Shown here: positions 36,619 to 43,983 of the stretch, in pieces
Numbering within the stretch: position 1 is the first letter of the stretch
How the letters are laid out: the number at the start of each line of letters is the position of its first letter
Assembly (NCBI GenBank): GCA_030531505.1
Contig: JAUNNH010000005.1
Location: 1-64,000 of the forward strand
DNA length: 64,000 nt
Reading direction: 5' to 3'
Origin: Eubacteriales bacterium
Lineage (GTDB): Bacteria > Bacillota > Clostridia > Oscillospirales > Oscillospiraceae
Notes under the pieces: model-generated
What the model saw: the letters and a program-made list of their open reading frames with translations, nothing else
Told to the model about the DNA's origin: nothing
Databases searched by the model: none
Program-made: the position numbers and the translations under genes

Positions 36619-36960
36619 ATGGCAGAAAAACGGATCTCCGAGGCTGCGTTCAGCGATACCGGCTACAGCTACACGCTCTCGCTCATCGCCGGGAAATACA
36701 AGCCCATCGTGCTCTACTGTCTGATGGAGTATGAGCCGGTGCGCTTCAACGAGATGCGCCGCTATATCGGCAGCGCGGCGGACAAGACGCTGAGCCAGAC
36801 GCTCAGGGAGCTCGAGCGTGACGGGCTGGTCCACCGGGAGATGTATCCGGAGGTCCCGCCGAAGGTGGAATACACGCTGACCGAGCGGGGGCACTCGCTC
36901 GTGCGCGTGCTGGATCAGCTCTGCATCTGGGGCGAGGAGAACCGCCCGGCCCGTGACTGA
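36619..36960 (+). CDS. HxlR-family transcriptional regulator
   Basis: A 113-residue winged helix protein. The family pattern is clear: YTLSLIAGKYKPIVLYCL, then RFNEMRRYIGSAADKTLSQTLRELERDGLV and the wing VPPKVEYTLTERG. HxlR proteins sense electrophiles or redox change and usually control a divergent enzyme gene, here the FMN reductase. It lacks a conserved cysteine near the N-terminus, so any sensing mechanism is unclear. GAGGT precedes the ATG. Confidence 0.92.
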   Translation: MAEKRISEAAFSDTGYSYTLSLIAGKYKPIVLYCLMEYEPVRFNEMRRYIGSAADKTLSQTLRELERDGLVHREMYPEVPPKVEYTLTERGHSLVRVLDQLCIWGEENRPARD

Positions 36961-37033
36961 GCGGCCGGGGAGGATCATGCAGAGCCTTGGGCGATCTCGC
37001 CGTCAAATAATCATGCGATCAGGAGATAGGAAA

Positions 37034-37960
37034 ATGGGAAAACGATTATTCTCGCTCATCCTCTCGCTGCTTGTTCTGGCGTCTCTGTCCTGCCGAGCCT
37101 TCGCTCGGGAAATGGGCGCGCAGCAAAGGCCGGAAGACGATCCCGCTGACATGCTGCCGCTGCATGCGTATACGCTGACCGGGTCTGTGGAGGTCGCCGG
37201 GCGGCAGGGCGTATGCGCCGAGAACGCCTGTTACTGGGTGAGCGGTTCCGCCTCGCTGGCGAAATACGACAAAAACTGGAACCTGCTTTTGAAAAACGAA
37301 GATCCCTTCAGGGGCTACGAGCGCGAAGTCAACCATATCGCAGATATTGACGTCTATGAGAATGAATTGTATATCGGCGCTGAGTATTTCATGGACGGCG
37401 TCGGGAAAAACATTCAGATCGCGGTCTATGACGGCGACACACTTGAGCTGAAACGCAGCTTCCCCTTTGCCGAGGAGAGCGGACAGCTGGAATGCTCCGG
37501 CATCGCGGTGGACCCGGATACAAAATCCGTATGGATGTGTTCCTGGGTCGGGGAAGAGAGCGGCCGTTACCTGTACCGCTATGACCTGGAGACGGGGGCA
37601 TATCGCGGAAAAGTCCATCTACAGATGCCGCCTCAGTGGCTGCAGGGGATCGCGTACTGCGACGGCTGGCTCTATCTCACAGCGGACGACGGGAATGCGG
37701 ATGACAAGGAACCGGATCATCTGTACAGGACACGGGTCCCGGACGACCGCAGCTATTGCACCGTCGTGCTGGAGCGGACCTTTGACGATGTGACACGGCA
37801 GGGAGAGATCGAAGGCCTGACTTTTGACAAAGAAACGGGCAGTCTGCTCGTTCTGTATAACCGGGGCGCAAGGATCATCCTGGGCATGCCGCGGGGCTTT
37901 TACGAGGGCTATGACCGGGAGATCTCGGAAGTATTTGTATACAGCATATCCGCCCGATAA
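37034..37960 (+). CDS. Exported beta-propeller-like protein
   Basis: A 308-residue protein with a signal peptide (cleavage expected after CRAFA). The mature part is a beta-rich repeat protein with segments such as NHIADIDVYENELYIGAEYF, LECSGIAVDPDTKSVWMCSW and IEGLTFDKETGSLLVLYN, as in six-bladed propellers. An SLSC segment in the signal peptide is not a good lipobox. AGGAGATAGGAAA precedes the ATG at 37034. It lies 73 bases after the HxlR gene. Function unknown. Confidence 0.75.
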   Translation: MGKRLFSLILSLLVLASLSCRAFAREMGAQQRPEDDPADMLPLHAYTLTGSVEVAGRQGVCAENACYWVSGSASLAKYDKNWNLLLKNEDPFRGYEREVNHIADIDVYENELYIGAEYFMDGVGKNIQIAVYDGDTLELKRSFPFAEESGQLECSGIAVDPDTKSVWMCSWVGEESGRYLYRYDLETGAYRGKVHLQMPPQWLQGIAYCDGWLYLTADDGNADDKEPDHLYRTRVPDDRSYCTVVLERTFDDVTRQGEIEGLTFDKETGSLLVLYNRGARIILGMPRGFYEGYDREISEVFVYSISAR

Positions 37961-38010
37961 AAGGCCGGCCGAGCCGCCGCTCTCCCGGCCGGACAAGTCC
38001 ATGTCAGAGA

Positions 38011-38046
38011 AACGCGGAGATGATACACAGGTATCATCTCCGCGTT
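38011..38046. terminator. Terminator after the exported propeller protein
   Basis: AACGCGGAGATGATAC and GTATCATCTCCGCGTT form a 16-bp stem around ACAG, followed by CATTTTGG. It separates converging genes. Confidence 0.85.
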
Positions 38047-38144
38047 CATTTTGGCGAATCCCGTATAGTGTGATGCCGAGGACCTCTGTGCGGCGCGCCG
38101 GTGCTTTTTGTGGGGATGAGACGCGGCTCGACGATCTTGCTTTT

Positions 38145-38654
38145 TTATTCTTTTCCGAACAGCAGTTCTTTGAGCCCGTTTATTGCCCTCTTTGCTGTAT
38201 GGCTGCCCGTACCGAAACCATCCCGGAAAATATAATCCATGGCATCATAAAAGGCCGCCAGCATTTGCCTTGTATACTCCGCCTTGAGCGCTTCCTCGCT
38301 TTCGTCCCCGGTCGTTCTCTCTTCCTTGAATTTTTCATAGTAGTCAAAAAGAACTTCATGCCATTCAGGGCCAAGGAGTTTGGAGCTGTACCTGTCCTCG
38401 AATTCTCTCAGGCATGTGCAGATATCCATGGGAATGTCCATATAACAATACTTGACGAGACTTCCGGTTTCTTCATGATACTTTCTCAGCTCTGCGATCA
38501 CGTCATCGTTGAGTGCATCTATGTCTGCAAAGTATTTCTCATACAGGCACATATATCTGGTATAGATACTGCGCAGAATCGTATCGGATTCTTCTTTTTT
38601 TATCGTCTCTTCGTGCAGGATCTGTTCCAATCTTTCCTTGCTTAATTCAACCAT
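38145..38654 (-). CDS. Uncharacterised helical protein
   Basis: A 169-residue acidic, helical protein with cysteines in DICTCLREFEDRY. It has no signal peptide or membrane span. Two in-frame ATG codons are possible; the first (38660) is one base after GGAG, the second (38654) is at normal distance, so I prefer the second (MVELSKERLEQILH). A TATAAT at 38730-38725 on the minus strand could be its -10 element. I do not recognise the family. Confidence 0.65.
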   Translation of the reverse strand: MVELSKERLEQILHEETIKKEESDTILRSIYTRYMCLYEKYFADIDALNDDVIAELRKYHEETGSLVKYCYMDIPMDICTCLREFEDRYSSKLLGPEWHEVLFDYYEKFKEERTTGDESEEALKAEYTRQMLAAFYDAMDYIFRDGFGTGSHTAKRAINGLKELLFGKE

Positions 38655-38725
38655 AGCCATTCTCCTTCATACCGCTTGCCCGAACTCCCGTCAGCCAATA
38701 CCGATCAGGTGGATGATTGGATTCA

Positions 38726-38806
38726 TTATAGCATAACATAGATTTCCTTCTCATATCCTGCAATCGGATGGATCACATTTGGGTCAGGTTTCTTTCCGTT
38801 TTTCAT
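38726..38806 (-). pseudogene. N-terminal fragment of a Vat/CatB-type (hexapeptide) acetyltransferase
   Basis: From the ATG at 38806 the minus strand reads MKNGKKPDPNVIHPIAGYEK, then EIYVML and a stop. PDPNVIHPIAGYEKEIYV is the usual opening of xenobiotic acetyltransferases of the Vat/CatB left-handed helix group, whose full length is about 210 residues. The rest of the gene is gone; the helical protein gene follows. AGGTG lies before the start. It is a remnant left by a deletion. Identification rests on my recognition of this short start only. Confidence 0.5.
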
Positions 38807-38877
38807 GTCCGTCACCTCAAGGCATACTGTTTAACCGAGTTCATTGTATCATATAATTCTATCCTTTCAAAGAAAAA

Positions 38878-38910
38878 ATGGCTCTGATTTTGTATCAAAA
38901 TCAGAGCCAT
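38878..38910 (-). terminator. Terminator of tRNA-Pro
   Basis: ATGGCTCTGATTTTG and CAAAATCAGAGCCAT form a 15-bp stem around TAT; on the minus strand six T follow. It begins directly after the CCA end of the tRNA gene. Confidence 0.92.
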
Positions 38911-38986
38911 TGGTCCGAGTGGCGCGACTCGAACGCGCGGCTTCCTGCTCCCAAAGCAGGCGCCCTACCAACTGGGCTACACCCGG
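38911..38986 (-). tRNA. tRNA-Pro (UGG)
   Basis: A 76-base cloverleaf with all stems: acceptor CCGGGTG/CACTCGG, D arm GCCC/GGGC, anticodon arm CCTGC-TTTGGGA-GCAGG with anticodon TGG, and T arm GCGCG-TTCGAGT-CGCGC. The CCA end is encoded. The predicted primary transcript starts over 300 bases upstream. Confidence 0.95.
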
Positions 38987-38999
38987 TCGACGTCAGAAG

Positions 39000-39299
39000 A
39001 AACTCGCTCCGGTCCGTTTCCGCCTGCCGGCGAAAACTTCCCATCCGCTCCTTCCTTCTTCCTCTCCAAAGCAAGCCCGCTTCGCTGGGCCTTGCTTTGG
39101 TTTACGGGAGAACAGCGAAGAAACTCGCTTCGGTCCGTTTCCGCCTGCCGGCGAAAGCTTCCCATCCGCTCCTTCCTTCTTCCTCTCCAAAGCAAGCCCG
39201 CTTCGCTGGGCCTTGCTTTGGTTTACGGGAGAACAGCGAAGAAACTCGCTTCGGTCCGTTTCCGCCTGCCGGCGAAAACTTCCCATCCGCTCCTTCCGT
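39000..39299. repeat. Tandem 121-bp repeat, 2.5 copies, in the tRNA-Pro leader
   Basis: Copies lie at 39000-39120, 39121-39241 and 39242-39299 (partial) and are nearly identical. The unit is not a multiple of three, so it is not coding. Each full unit holds an inverted repeat CCAAAGCAAG/CTTGCTTTGG. The repeats fill the space between tRNA-Pro (ending at 38986) and a minus-strand promoter at 39320-39348. It is not a CRISPR array, since there are no spacers. It may be a relic of repeated tRNA-spacer duplication or a mobile repeat. Confidence 0.85.
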
Positions 39300-39319
39300 G
39301 CTGGGAAAACAGCGCCTGC

Positions 39320-39348
39320 ATTATACAACATCTTCTCCGGCGGCGCAA
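39320..39348 (-). promoter_or_regulatory. Probable promoter of tRNA-Pro
   Basis: On the minus strand TTGCGC (39348-39343), a 17-base spacer and TATAAT (39325-39320). Transcription would pass through the 121-bp repeats before the tRNA. Confidence 0.65.
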
Positions 39349-39422
39349 GTGCTTTCTGTCGCCGTCGGGGACAGGCGCCCCGGGTCTTTCAGAAAGCCCG
39401 CGGCAAAAAGGAAAGTCCCATC

Positions 39423-39450
39423 TTGCAAACGCGGCAAAATCGTATACAAT
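39423..39450 (+). promoter_or_regulatory. Promoter of the arginine catabolic operon
   Basis: TTGCAA (39423-39428), a 16-base spacer and TACAAT (39445-39450), 30 bases before the arcA start. Confidence 0.72.
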
Positions 39451-39480
39451 AGAAAATGAATAAAAGGAGGGAGGCTGTCC

Positions 39481-40704
39481 ATGGCTATCTGCGTGAAAAG
39501 CGAGATCGGCCCTTTGAAAAAGGTCCTGCTCCACCGCCCCGGCCAGGAGCTGGAGCATCTGGTTCCGGAGGAGCTGGAGCGCCTGCTCTTCGATGACATC
39601 CCCTATCTGAAGCTCGCGCAGCAGGAGCACGATACCTTCGCCGCGATCCTCCGCCGCCAGGGGGTCGAGGTCGTTTATCTGGAGGACCTGATGGCGGAGA
39701 CGCTGCGCCTGAACCCCGGCCTGCGGGAGCTCTTCGTGGGCCAGTTCCTGCGCGAGGGCGGCCCCTTTGCCCAGAACCACGCGGAGGAGCTCTTTGACAT
39801 GCTGACCTCGCTGGAGGACGAGCGGGAGCTCGTGCTCAAGACCATGAGCGGCGTCAGCACCGCCGAGATGCGCGACGAACTGCGCGCGGGGCCGCTGACC
39901 CGGCTGACGCGGGAGCGCCGCCAGTTCCTGCTCGACCCCATCCCCAACCTGTATTTCACGCGTGATCCCTTTGCAAGCATCGGCTGCGGCGTGAGCCTGC
40001 ACCGGATGTACTCGGCCACGCGCTGCCGCGAGACGATCTACGCGGAGTTCATCCTGCGCTATCACCCGGACTTTGCCGGGCAGGTCCCCTTCTACTATGA
40101 CCGGAGCGATCCCTTCCACATCGAGGGCGGGGACATCCTCAATCTGCGGGAGGATCTGCTGGCCATCGGTCTGTCCCAGCGCACCTCGCCCGAGGCGGTC
40201 GAGCTGCTGGCCCGGCGCCTCTTCGCGGATGAGCGCTGCGGCGTGCGGCGCATTCTGGTGCTGGACATCCCGAACATGCGCGCCTATATGCACCTCGACA
40301 CGGTCTTCACCCAGGTGGACCGGGACAAGTTCACCATCCACCCGGACATTCTCGGGAGCCTGCGGCTTTATGAGCTGCGGCGCGACGGGACGGCGATGCG
40401 GGCAAGCGAGCTCTCCTCCCCGCTCGAGGACGTGCTGCGCGAGGCGCTCGGGCTCGAGCGCGTGACGCTGATCGCCTGCGGCGGGAAGGACAACATCGCC
40501 TCCGCGCGCGAGCAGTGGAACGACGGCTCCAACACACTCTGCATCGCGCCCGGGAAAGTCATCGTCTACAACCGCAACTATGTGACCAACGAGATCCTCC
40601 TCCGGCACGGCCTGGAGGTCTTTGAGATGCCGAGCTCCGAGCTCGCCCGCGGCCGCGGCGGCCCCCGCTGCATGAGCATGCCGCTGGTGCGGGACGCGCT
40701 CTGA
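39481..40704 (+). CDS. arcA: Arginine deiminase
   Basis: Hydrolyses arginine to citrulline and ammonia, the first step of the arginine deiminase pathway. The protein is 407 residues, the usual length. The catalytic set is present: NLYFTRDPFA (aspartate side), HIEGGDILNLREDLLAIG, and the nucleophile cysteine near residue 397 in GRGGPRCMSMPL. AAAGGAGGGAGG precedes the ATG. It leads an operon with the ornithine cyclodeaminase-like gene, argF/arcB and arcC. No arginine/ornithine antiporter gene follows in this window. Confidence 0.97.
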   Translation: MAICVKSEIGPLKKVLLHRPGQELEHLVPEELERLLFDDIPYLKLAQQEHDTFAAILRRQGVEVVYLEDLMAETLRLNPGLRELFVGQFLREGGPFAQNHAEELFDMLTSLEDERELVLKTMSGVSTAEMRDELRAGPLTRLTRERRQFLLDPIPNLYFTRDPFASIGCGVSLHRMYSATRCRETIYAEFILRYHPDFAGQVPFYYDRSDPFHIEGGDILNLREDLLAIGLSQRTSPEAVELLARRLFADERCGVRRILVLDIPNMRAYMHLDTVFTQVDRDKFTIHPDILGSLRLYELRRDGTAMRASELSSPLEDVLREALGLERVTLIACGGKDNIASAREQWNDGSNTLCIAPGKVIVYNRNYVTNEILLRHGLEVFEMPSSELARGRGGPRCMSMPLVRDAL

Positions 40705-40735
40705 GCGATTTAGAACCGCGGAAAGGAGAATTACC

Positions 40736-41839
40736 ATGTCTTTTTCCCTGCCAGTCTACCATGAACCGGATTTCACCGCGCCGTCCCTCGCTGCGGCGCC
40801 CGACGTGCGCTGGGAGGCCGCGCCCGCGGACGGCGTCGCGCCGGAATACTACCACAGCACCTCCATGTACCCGGAGTACTTCAAGCTCAACGGGACCTGG
40901 ACGCTCGCGGAGGAGAGCCGCATGGACTCCAGTGTCGTCCTCCGGCCGGACGGGCACCTCGACGTCGTGGAGAACCGCAATCTCCGCAAAGGGGACTGCG
41001 TCATCCTCGGACGCAGCGAGCGCGGCGAGGAAGGCATCTATATGCACTGCACGGGCTTCACGGGCGGAGAAGAGGGCCTGGACGACCAGTTCGTCTTCCG
41101 GCAGGGCCGCAGCCGCGAGACCTCCTATGCGCGGGACTACGACCAGTTGATCGAGCTGCTGCGCTACGAGCGGGAGCATGGGAAGATCCTCTGGGTCATG
41201 GGTCCCGCCTTCGCCTTCGACGCCGGCGCCCGCGCCGCCATGGCCGCGCTGGTGGAGAACGGCTACTGCCACGGGCTGCTCGCGGGCAACGCCCTCGCGA
41301 CACACGATCTGGAGGGTGCGCTCCTGCACACCGCGCTGGGTCAGGACATCTACACGCAGCGCTCTCAGCCCAACGGCCACTACAACCATCTCGACGTCTG
41401 CAACCGCGTCCGGCGCTGCGGCTCCATCCCCGCCTTCATCGAGGAGTACAAGCTCGACGACGGCATCCTCTGCGCCTGCGTGAAAAAGGGTGTGCCGCTG
41501 GTGCTGACAGGCTCCATCCGGGACGACGGGCCGCTGCCCGAGGTCATCGGGGACGTCTACAAAGGGCAGAACGCCATGCGTGCGCTGGTGAAGACCGGCA
41601 CGACCGTGATCTGCCTCGCCACCATGCTGCACACCATTGCCGTCGGCAACATGACCCCCTCCTTCCGCGTCCTGCCGGACGGGCGCGTGCGCCCCGTCTA
41701 TCTCTATGCCGTGGACGCGGACGAATTCGTGGTCAACAAGCTGCTCGACCGCGGCAGCCTCGCCGCGACCACCATGGTCACGAACGTGCAGGACTTCATC
41801 CGTACCGTGGCCCGCGGCCTGGATCTGACGGAGAAGTAA
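40736..41839 (+). CDS. Ornithine cyclodeaminase-like protein (archaeal/LOR-SDH type)
   Basis: A 367-residue protein of the TIGR00300 / LOR-SDH conserved family. Archaeal members, and the C-terminal part of cyanobacterial arginine-guanidine enzymes, convert ornithine to proline and ammonia. Visible landmarks are the N-terminal PDFTAPSLA and the C-terminal GLLAGNALATHDLEGALLHT, LTGSIRDDGPLPEV and MLHTIAVGNMTPSF, the latter in the Rossmann-like half. It sits between arcA and the ornithine carbamoyltransferase gene, the place where an enzyme using ornithine makes sense. GAAAGGAG precedes the ATG. The activity is inferred from family and position. Confidence 0.82.
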   Translation: MSFSLPVYHEPDFTAPSLAAAPDVRWEAAPADGVAPEYYHSTSMYPEYFKLNGTWTLAEESRMDSSVVLRPDGHLDVVENRNLRKGDCVILGRSERGEEGIYMHCTGFTGGEEGLDDQFVFRQGRSRETSYARDYDQLIELLRYEREHGKILWVMGPAFAFDAGARAAMAALVENGYCHGLLAGNALATHDLEGALLHTALGQDIYTQRSQPNGHYNHLDVCNRVRRCGSIPAFIEEYKLDDGILCACVKKGVPLVLTGSIRDDGPLPEVIGDVYKGQNAMRALVKTGTTVICLATMLHTIAVGNMTPSFRVLPDGRVRPVYLYAVDADEFVVNKLLDRGSLAATTMVTNVQDFIRTVARGLDLTEK

Positions 41840-41884
41840 GACAACGCTGTACCATAACAAACATATAAAAAAGGAGATACCTCT

Positions 41885-42877
41885 ATGGGACTCAACATTC
41901 GCGGAAGAAGCTTTCTGACCCTGCTCGACTACAGCCCGGCGGAGATCCGCTATCTGCTGGATCTGGCCAAGGAATTCAAAGCTCTCAAGCGCAGCGGCAC
42001 GCCCCACCGCTATCTGGAGGGGAAGAACATCGTTCTGCTCTTTGAGAAGACCTCCACGCGCACCCGCTGCTCCTTCGAGGTGGCCGGGATGGATCTCGGC
42101 ATGGGCGTGACCTATCTTGACCCCGGCAGCTCCCAGATGGGCAAAAAGGAGAGCATCCCCGACACGGCACGGGTGCTCGGCCGGCTCTACGACGGCATCG
42201 AGTACCGCGGCTACAGCCAGGCGCTCGTGGAGGAGCTGGCAAAGTACGCGGGCGTCCCGGTGTGGAACGGCCTGACCGACCAGTTCCATCCCACGCAGAT
42301 GCTCGCCGACCTCCTCACGCTCGAGGAGAAGTTTGGCCATCTCAAGGGCCTGCGCTTCACCTATATGGGTGACGCCCGCAACAACATGGGCAACTCCCTC
42401 ATGATCGCCTGCGCCAAGATGGGCCTGCATTTCACGGCCTGCGCGCCGAAGGAGCTCTTCCCGGCTGCCGAGCTCGTGGAGAAGGCGCGCGCCATCGCCG
42501 CCGAGACCGGCGGCAGCGTCCGTCTGACCGAGGACGTCGCGGAGGGCGCGGCGGATGCGGACGTGATCTATACTGATATCTGGGTCTCCATGGGTGAACC
42601 GGACGAGGTCTGGGAGAGCCGCATCCGCCTCCTGACCCCCTATCAGGTGAACGCCGCGCTCATGGCGCGCGCCAAACCCACGGCGCTTTTCATGCACTGC
42701 CTGCCCTCCTATCACGACACCCGTACCACGATCGGCGCGCAGATCGCCGAGCGTTTCGGCCTGCAGGAGATGGAGGTCACGGACGAGGTCTTCGAGTCGA
42801 AGCAGTCCGTGGTCTTTGACGAGGCGGAAAACCGCATGCACACCATCAAGGCCGTGCTCTACGCCACGCTCTGCTGA
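41885..42877 (+). CDS. arcB: Ornithine carbamoyltransferase
   Basis: Transfers or removes the carbamoyl group between citrulline and ornithine plus carbamoyl phosphate. In this operon it should run in the catabolic direction. The 330-residue protein has the carbamoyl phosphate motif STRTR at residues 57-61, the ornithine-side DGIEYRG region, [14 protein letters not shown] and HCLP at 271-274. AAGGAGATACCTCT precedes the ATG. It is followed by arcC one base after its stop. The anabolic name argF would also be valid on sequence alone; context favours arcB. Confidence 0.95.
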   Translation: MGLNIRGRSFLTLLDYSPAEIRYLLDLAKEFKALKRSGTPHRYLEGKNIVLLFEKTSTRTRCSFEVAGMDLGMGVTYLDPGSSQMGKKESIPDTARVLGRLYDGIEYRGYSQALVEELAKYAGVPVWNGLTDQFHPTQMLADLLTLEEKFGHLKGLRFTYMGDARNNMGNSLMIACAKMGLHFTACAPKELFPAAELVEKARAIAAETGGSVRLTEDVAEGAADADVIYTDIWVSMGEPDEVWESRIRLLTPYQVNAALMARAKPTALFMHCLPSYHDTRTTIGAQIAERFGLQEMEVTDEVFESKQSVVFDEAENRMHTIKAVLYATLC

Positions 42878-42878
42878 T

Positions 42879-43817
42879 ATGTCGAAGAGACGGATCGCGG
42901 TGGCTCTGGGTGGGAACGCCCTGGGCGAGAGCCCGGCCGATCAGCTCGCAGCGGTGCGCAAGGCCTCTGTGATGCTTGCGGACATGATCGCGCAGGGGCA
43001 TGAGCTGATCATCAGCCACGGCAACGGTCCCCAGGTGGGGATGATCCACGCGGCGATGGACCTCGCCGCATGCAGCCGCCCGGGCTTCCCGGCCTTCCCC
43101 TTTGCCGAGTGCGCCGCCATGTCTCAGGGCTATATCGGTTATCATCTGCAGCAGGCCCTCGGAGAGGAACTGCGCCGCCGCTCTCTCCCGGGGGAGGTGC
43201 TCAGCGTGGTGACGCAGGTGGTCGTGGATCCGGCGGACCCCGCCTTTCAGGATCCGCGCAAGCCGATCGGCCGCTTCTTCAGCCGGGAGGCGGCGGAGGT
43301 GCTCGCGGCCGAGAAGGGCTGGATCTTCCGGGAGGATGCGGGGCGCGGTTACCGCCGTGTGATCCCCTCCCCCGCACCGCTGGAGATCGTGGAGCAGGCG
43401 GCCATCTCCCGCATGCTCTCGGACGGGATCACCGTCATCGCCGCCGGCGGAGGCGGCATCCCGGTGATCCGCACGGAGAGCGGGCTGCAGGGCGTGGACG
43501 CCGTCATCGACAAGGACCGCTCCTGCGAGCGGCTGGCCGAGGAGCTCGGCGCGGAGCTGATCCTTTTTCTCACGGCCGTCGACCGTGTCTGCCTGAACTT
43601 CCGGCAGCCCGACGAGCGTCCGCTCACGGTCATGAGCGCGGCCGAGGCCCGGGCGTATATCCGCCAGGGGCACTTCGCCCCCGGCAGCATGCTGCCCAAG
43701 GTGGAGGCGGGGCTGCGCTTCGCGGAGTCCGCGCCCGGCCGCCGGGCCGTCATCACCTCGCTCGAGCAGGCCCCCGCCGCGCTGACCCGCGGCGCCGGCA
43801 CCTGGCTCGGCGGCTGA
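42879..43817 (+). CDS. arcC: Carbamate kinase
   Basis: Uses carbamoyl phosphate to make ATP, carbon dioxide and ammonia, the energy step of the arginine deiminase pathway. The 312-residue protein has the amino acid kinase fold landmarks: VALGGNALGE (phosphate loop), HGNGPQVGMI, AAGGGGIPVI and DKDRSCERLAEELGAEL. The ATG at 42879 comes one base after the arcB stop. The frame is open earlier inside arcB but that part is not kinase-like. It is the last gene of the operon before two hairpins. Confidence 0.96.
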   Translation: MSKRRIAVALGGNALGESPADQLAAVRKASVMLADMIAQGHELIISHGNGPQVGMIHAAMDLAACSRPGFPAFPFAECAAMSQGYIGYHLQQALGEELRRRSLPGEVLSVVTQVVVDPADPAFQDPRKPIGRFFSREAAEVLAAEKGWIFREDAGRGYRRVIPSPAPLEIVEQAAISRMLSDGITVIAAGGGGIPVIRTESGLQGVDAVIDKDRSCERLAEELGAELILFLTAVDRVCLNFRQPDERPLTVMSAAEARAYIRQGHFAPGSMLPKVEAGLRFAESAPGRRAVITSLEQAPAALTRGAGTWLGG

Positions 43818-43830
43818 TGTGTTCTTCTTC

Positions 43831-43897
43831 CTGTCGGGAGGGTCTTCCGGCCCTCCCGACAGTCTTCCCAAACGGGAGCCTGAAATGGCTCCCGTTT
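43831..43897 (+). terminator. Double terminator of the arc operon
   Basis: The first hairpin is CTGTCGGGAGGG/CCCTCCCGACAG (43831-43842, 43851-43862). The second is AAACGGGAGCC/GGCTCCCGTTT (43870-43880, 43887-43897), followed by TTTATTATTT and the more convincing of the two. Confidence 0.9.
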
Positions 43898-43921
43898 TTA
43901 TTATTTACAGCGAAAAAACAC

Positions 43922-43950
43922 TTGCATCCATGGAATCCATACCGTATAAT
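43922..43950 (+). promoter_or_regulatory. Promoter of the DUF1537 kinase operon
   Basis: TTGCAT (43922-43927), a 17-base spacer and TATAAT (43945-43950), 33 bases before the start codon at 43984. The next 20 bases hold a motif shared with the transketolase leader. Confidence 0.82.
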
Positions 43951-43970
43951 ATTGGTGAACATTGAACAAT
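43951..43970 (+). repeat. Shared leader motif, copy 1
   Basis: ATTGGTGAACATTGAACAAT directly after the -10 element of the kinase operon. The same sequence with a 7-base insertion occurs at 47267-47293 in the leader of the transketolase operon. It could be a regulator site or a short repeat common in this genome. Confidence 0.6.
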
Positions 43971-43983
43971 GGAGGTATCACGG

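Noticed and set aside
39000-39299. Possible CRISPR array
   Set aside because: The 121-bp units follow each other directly with no unique spacers, and no cas gene is near. It is a plain tandem repeat.
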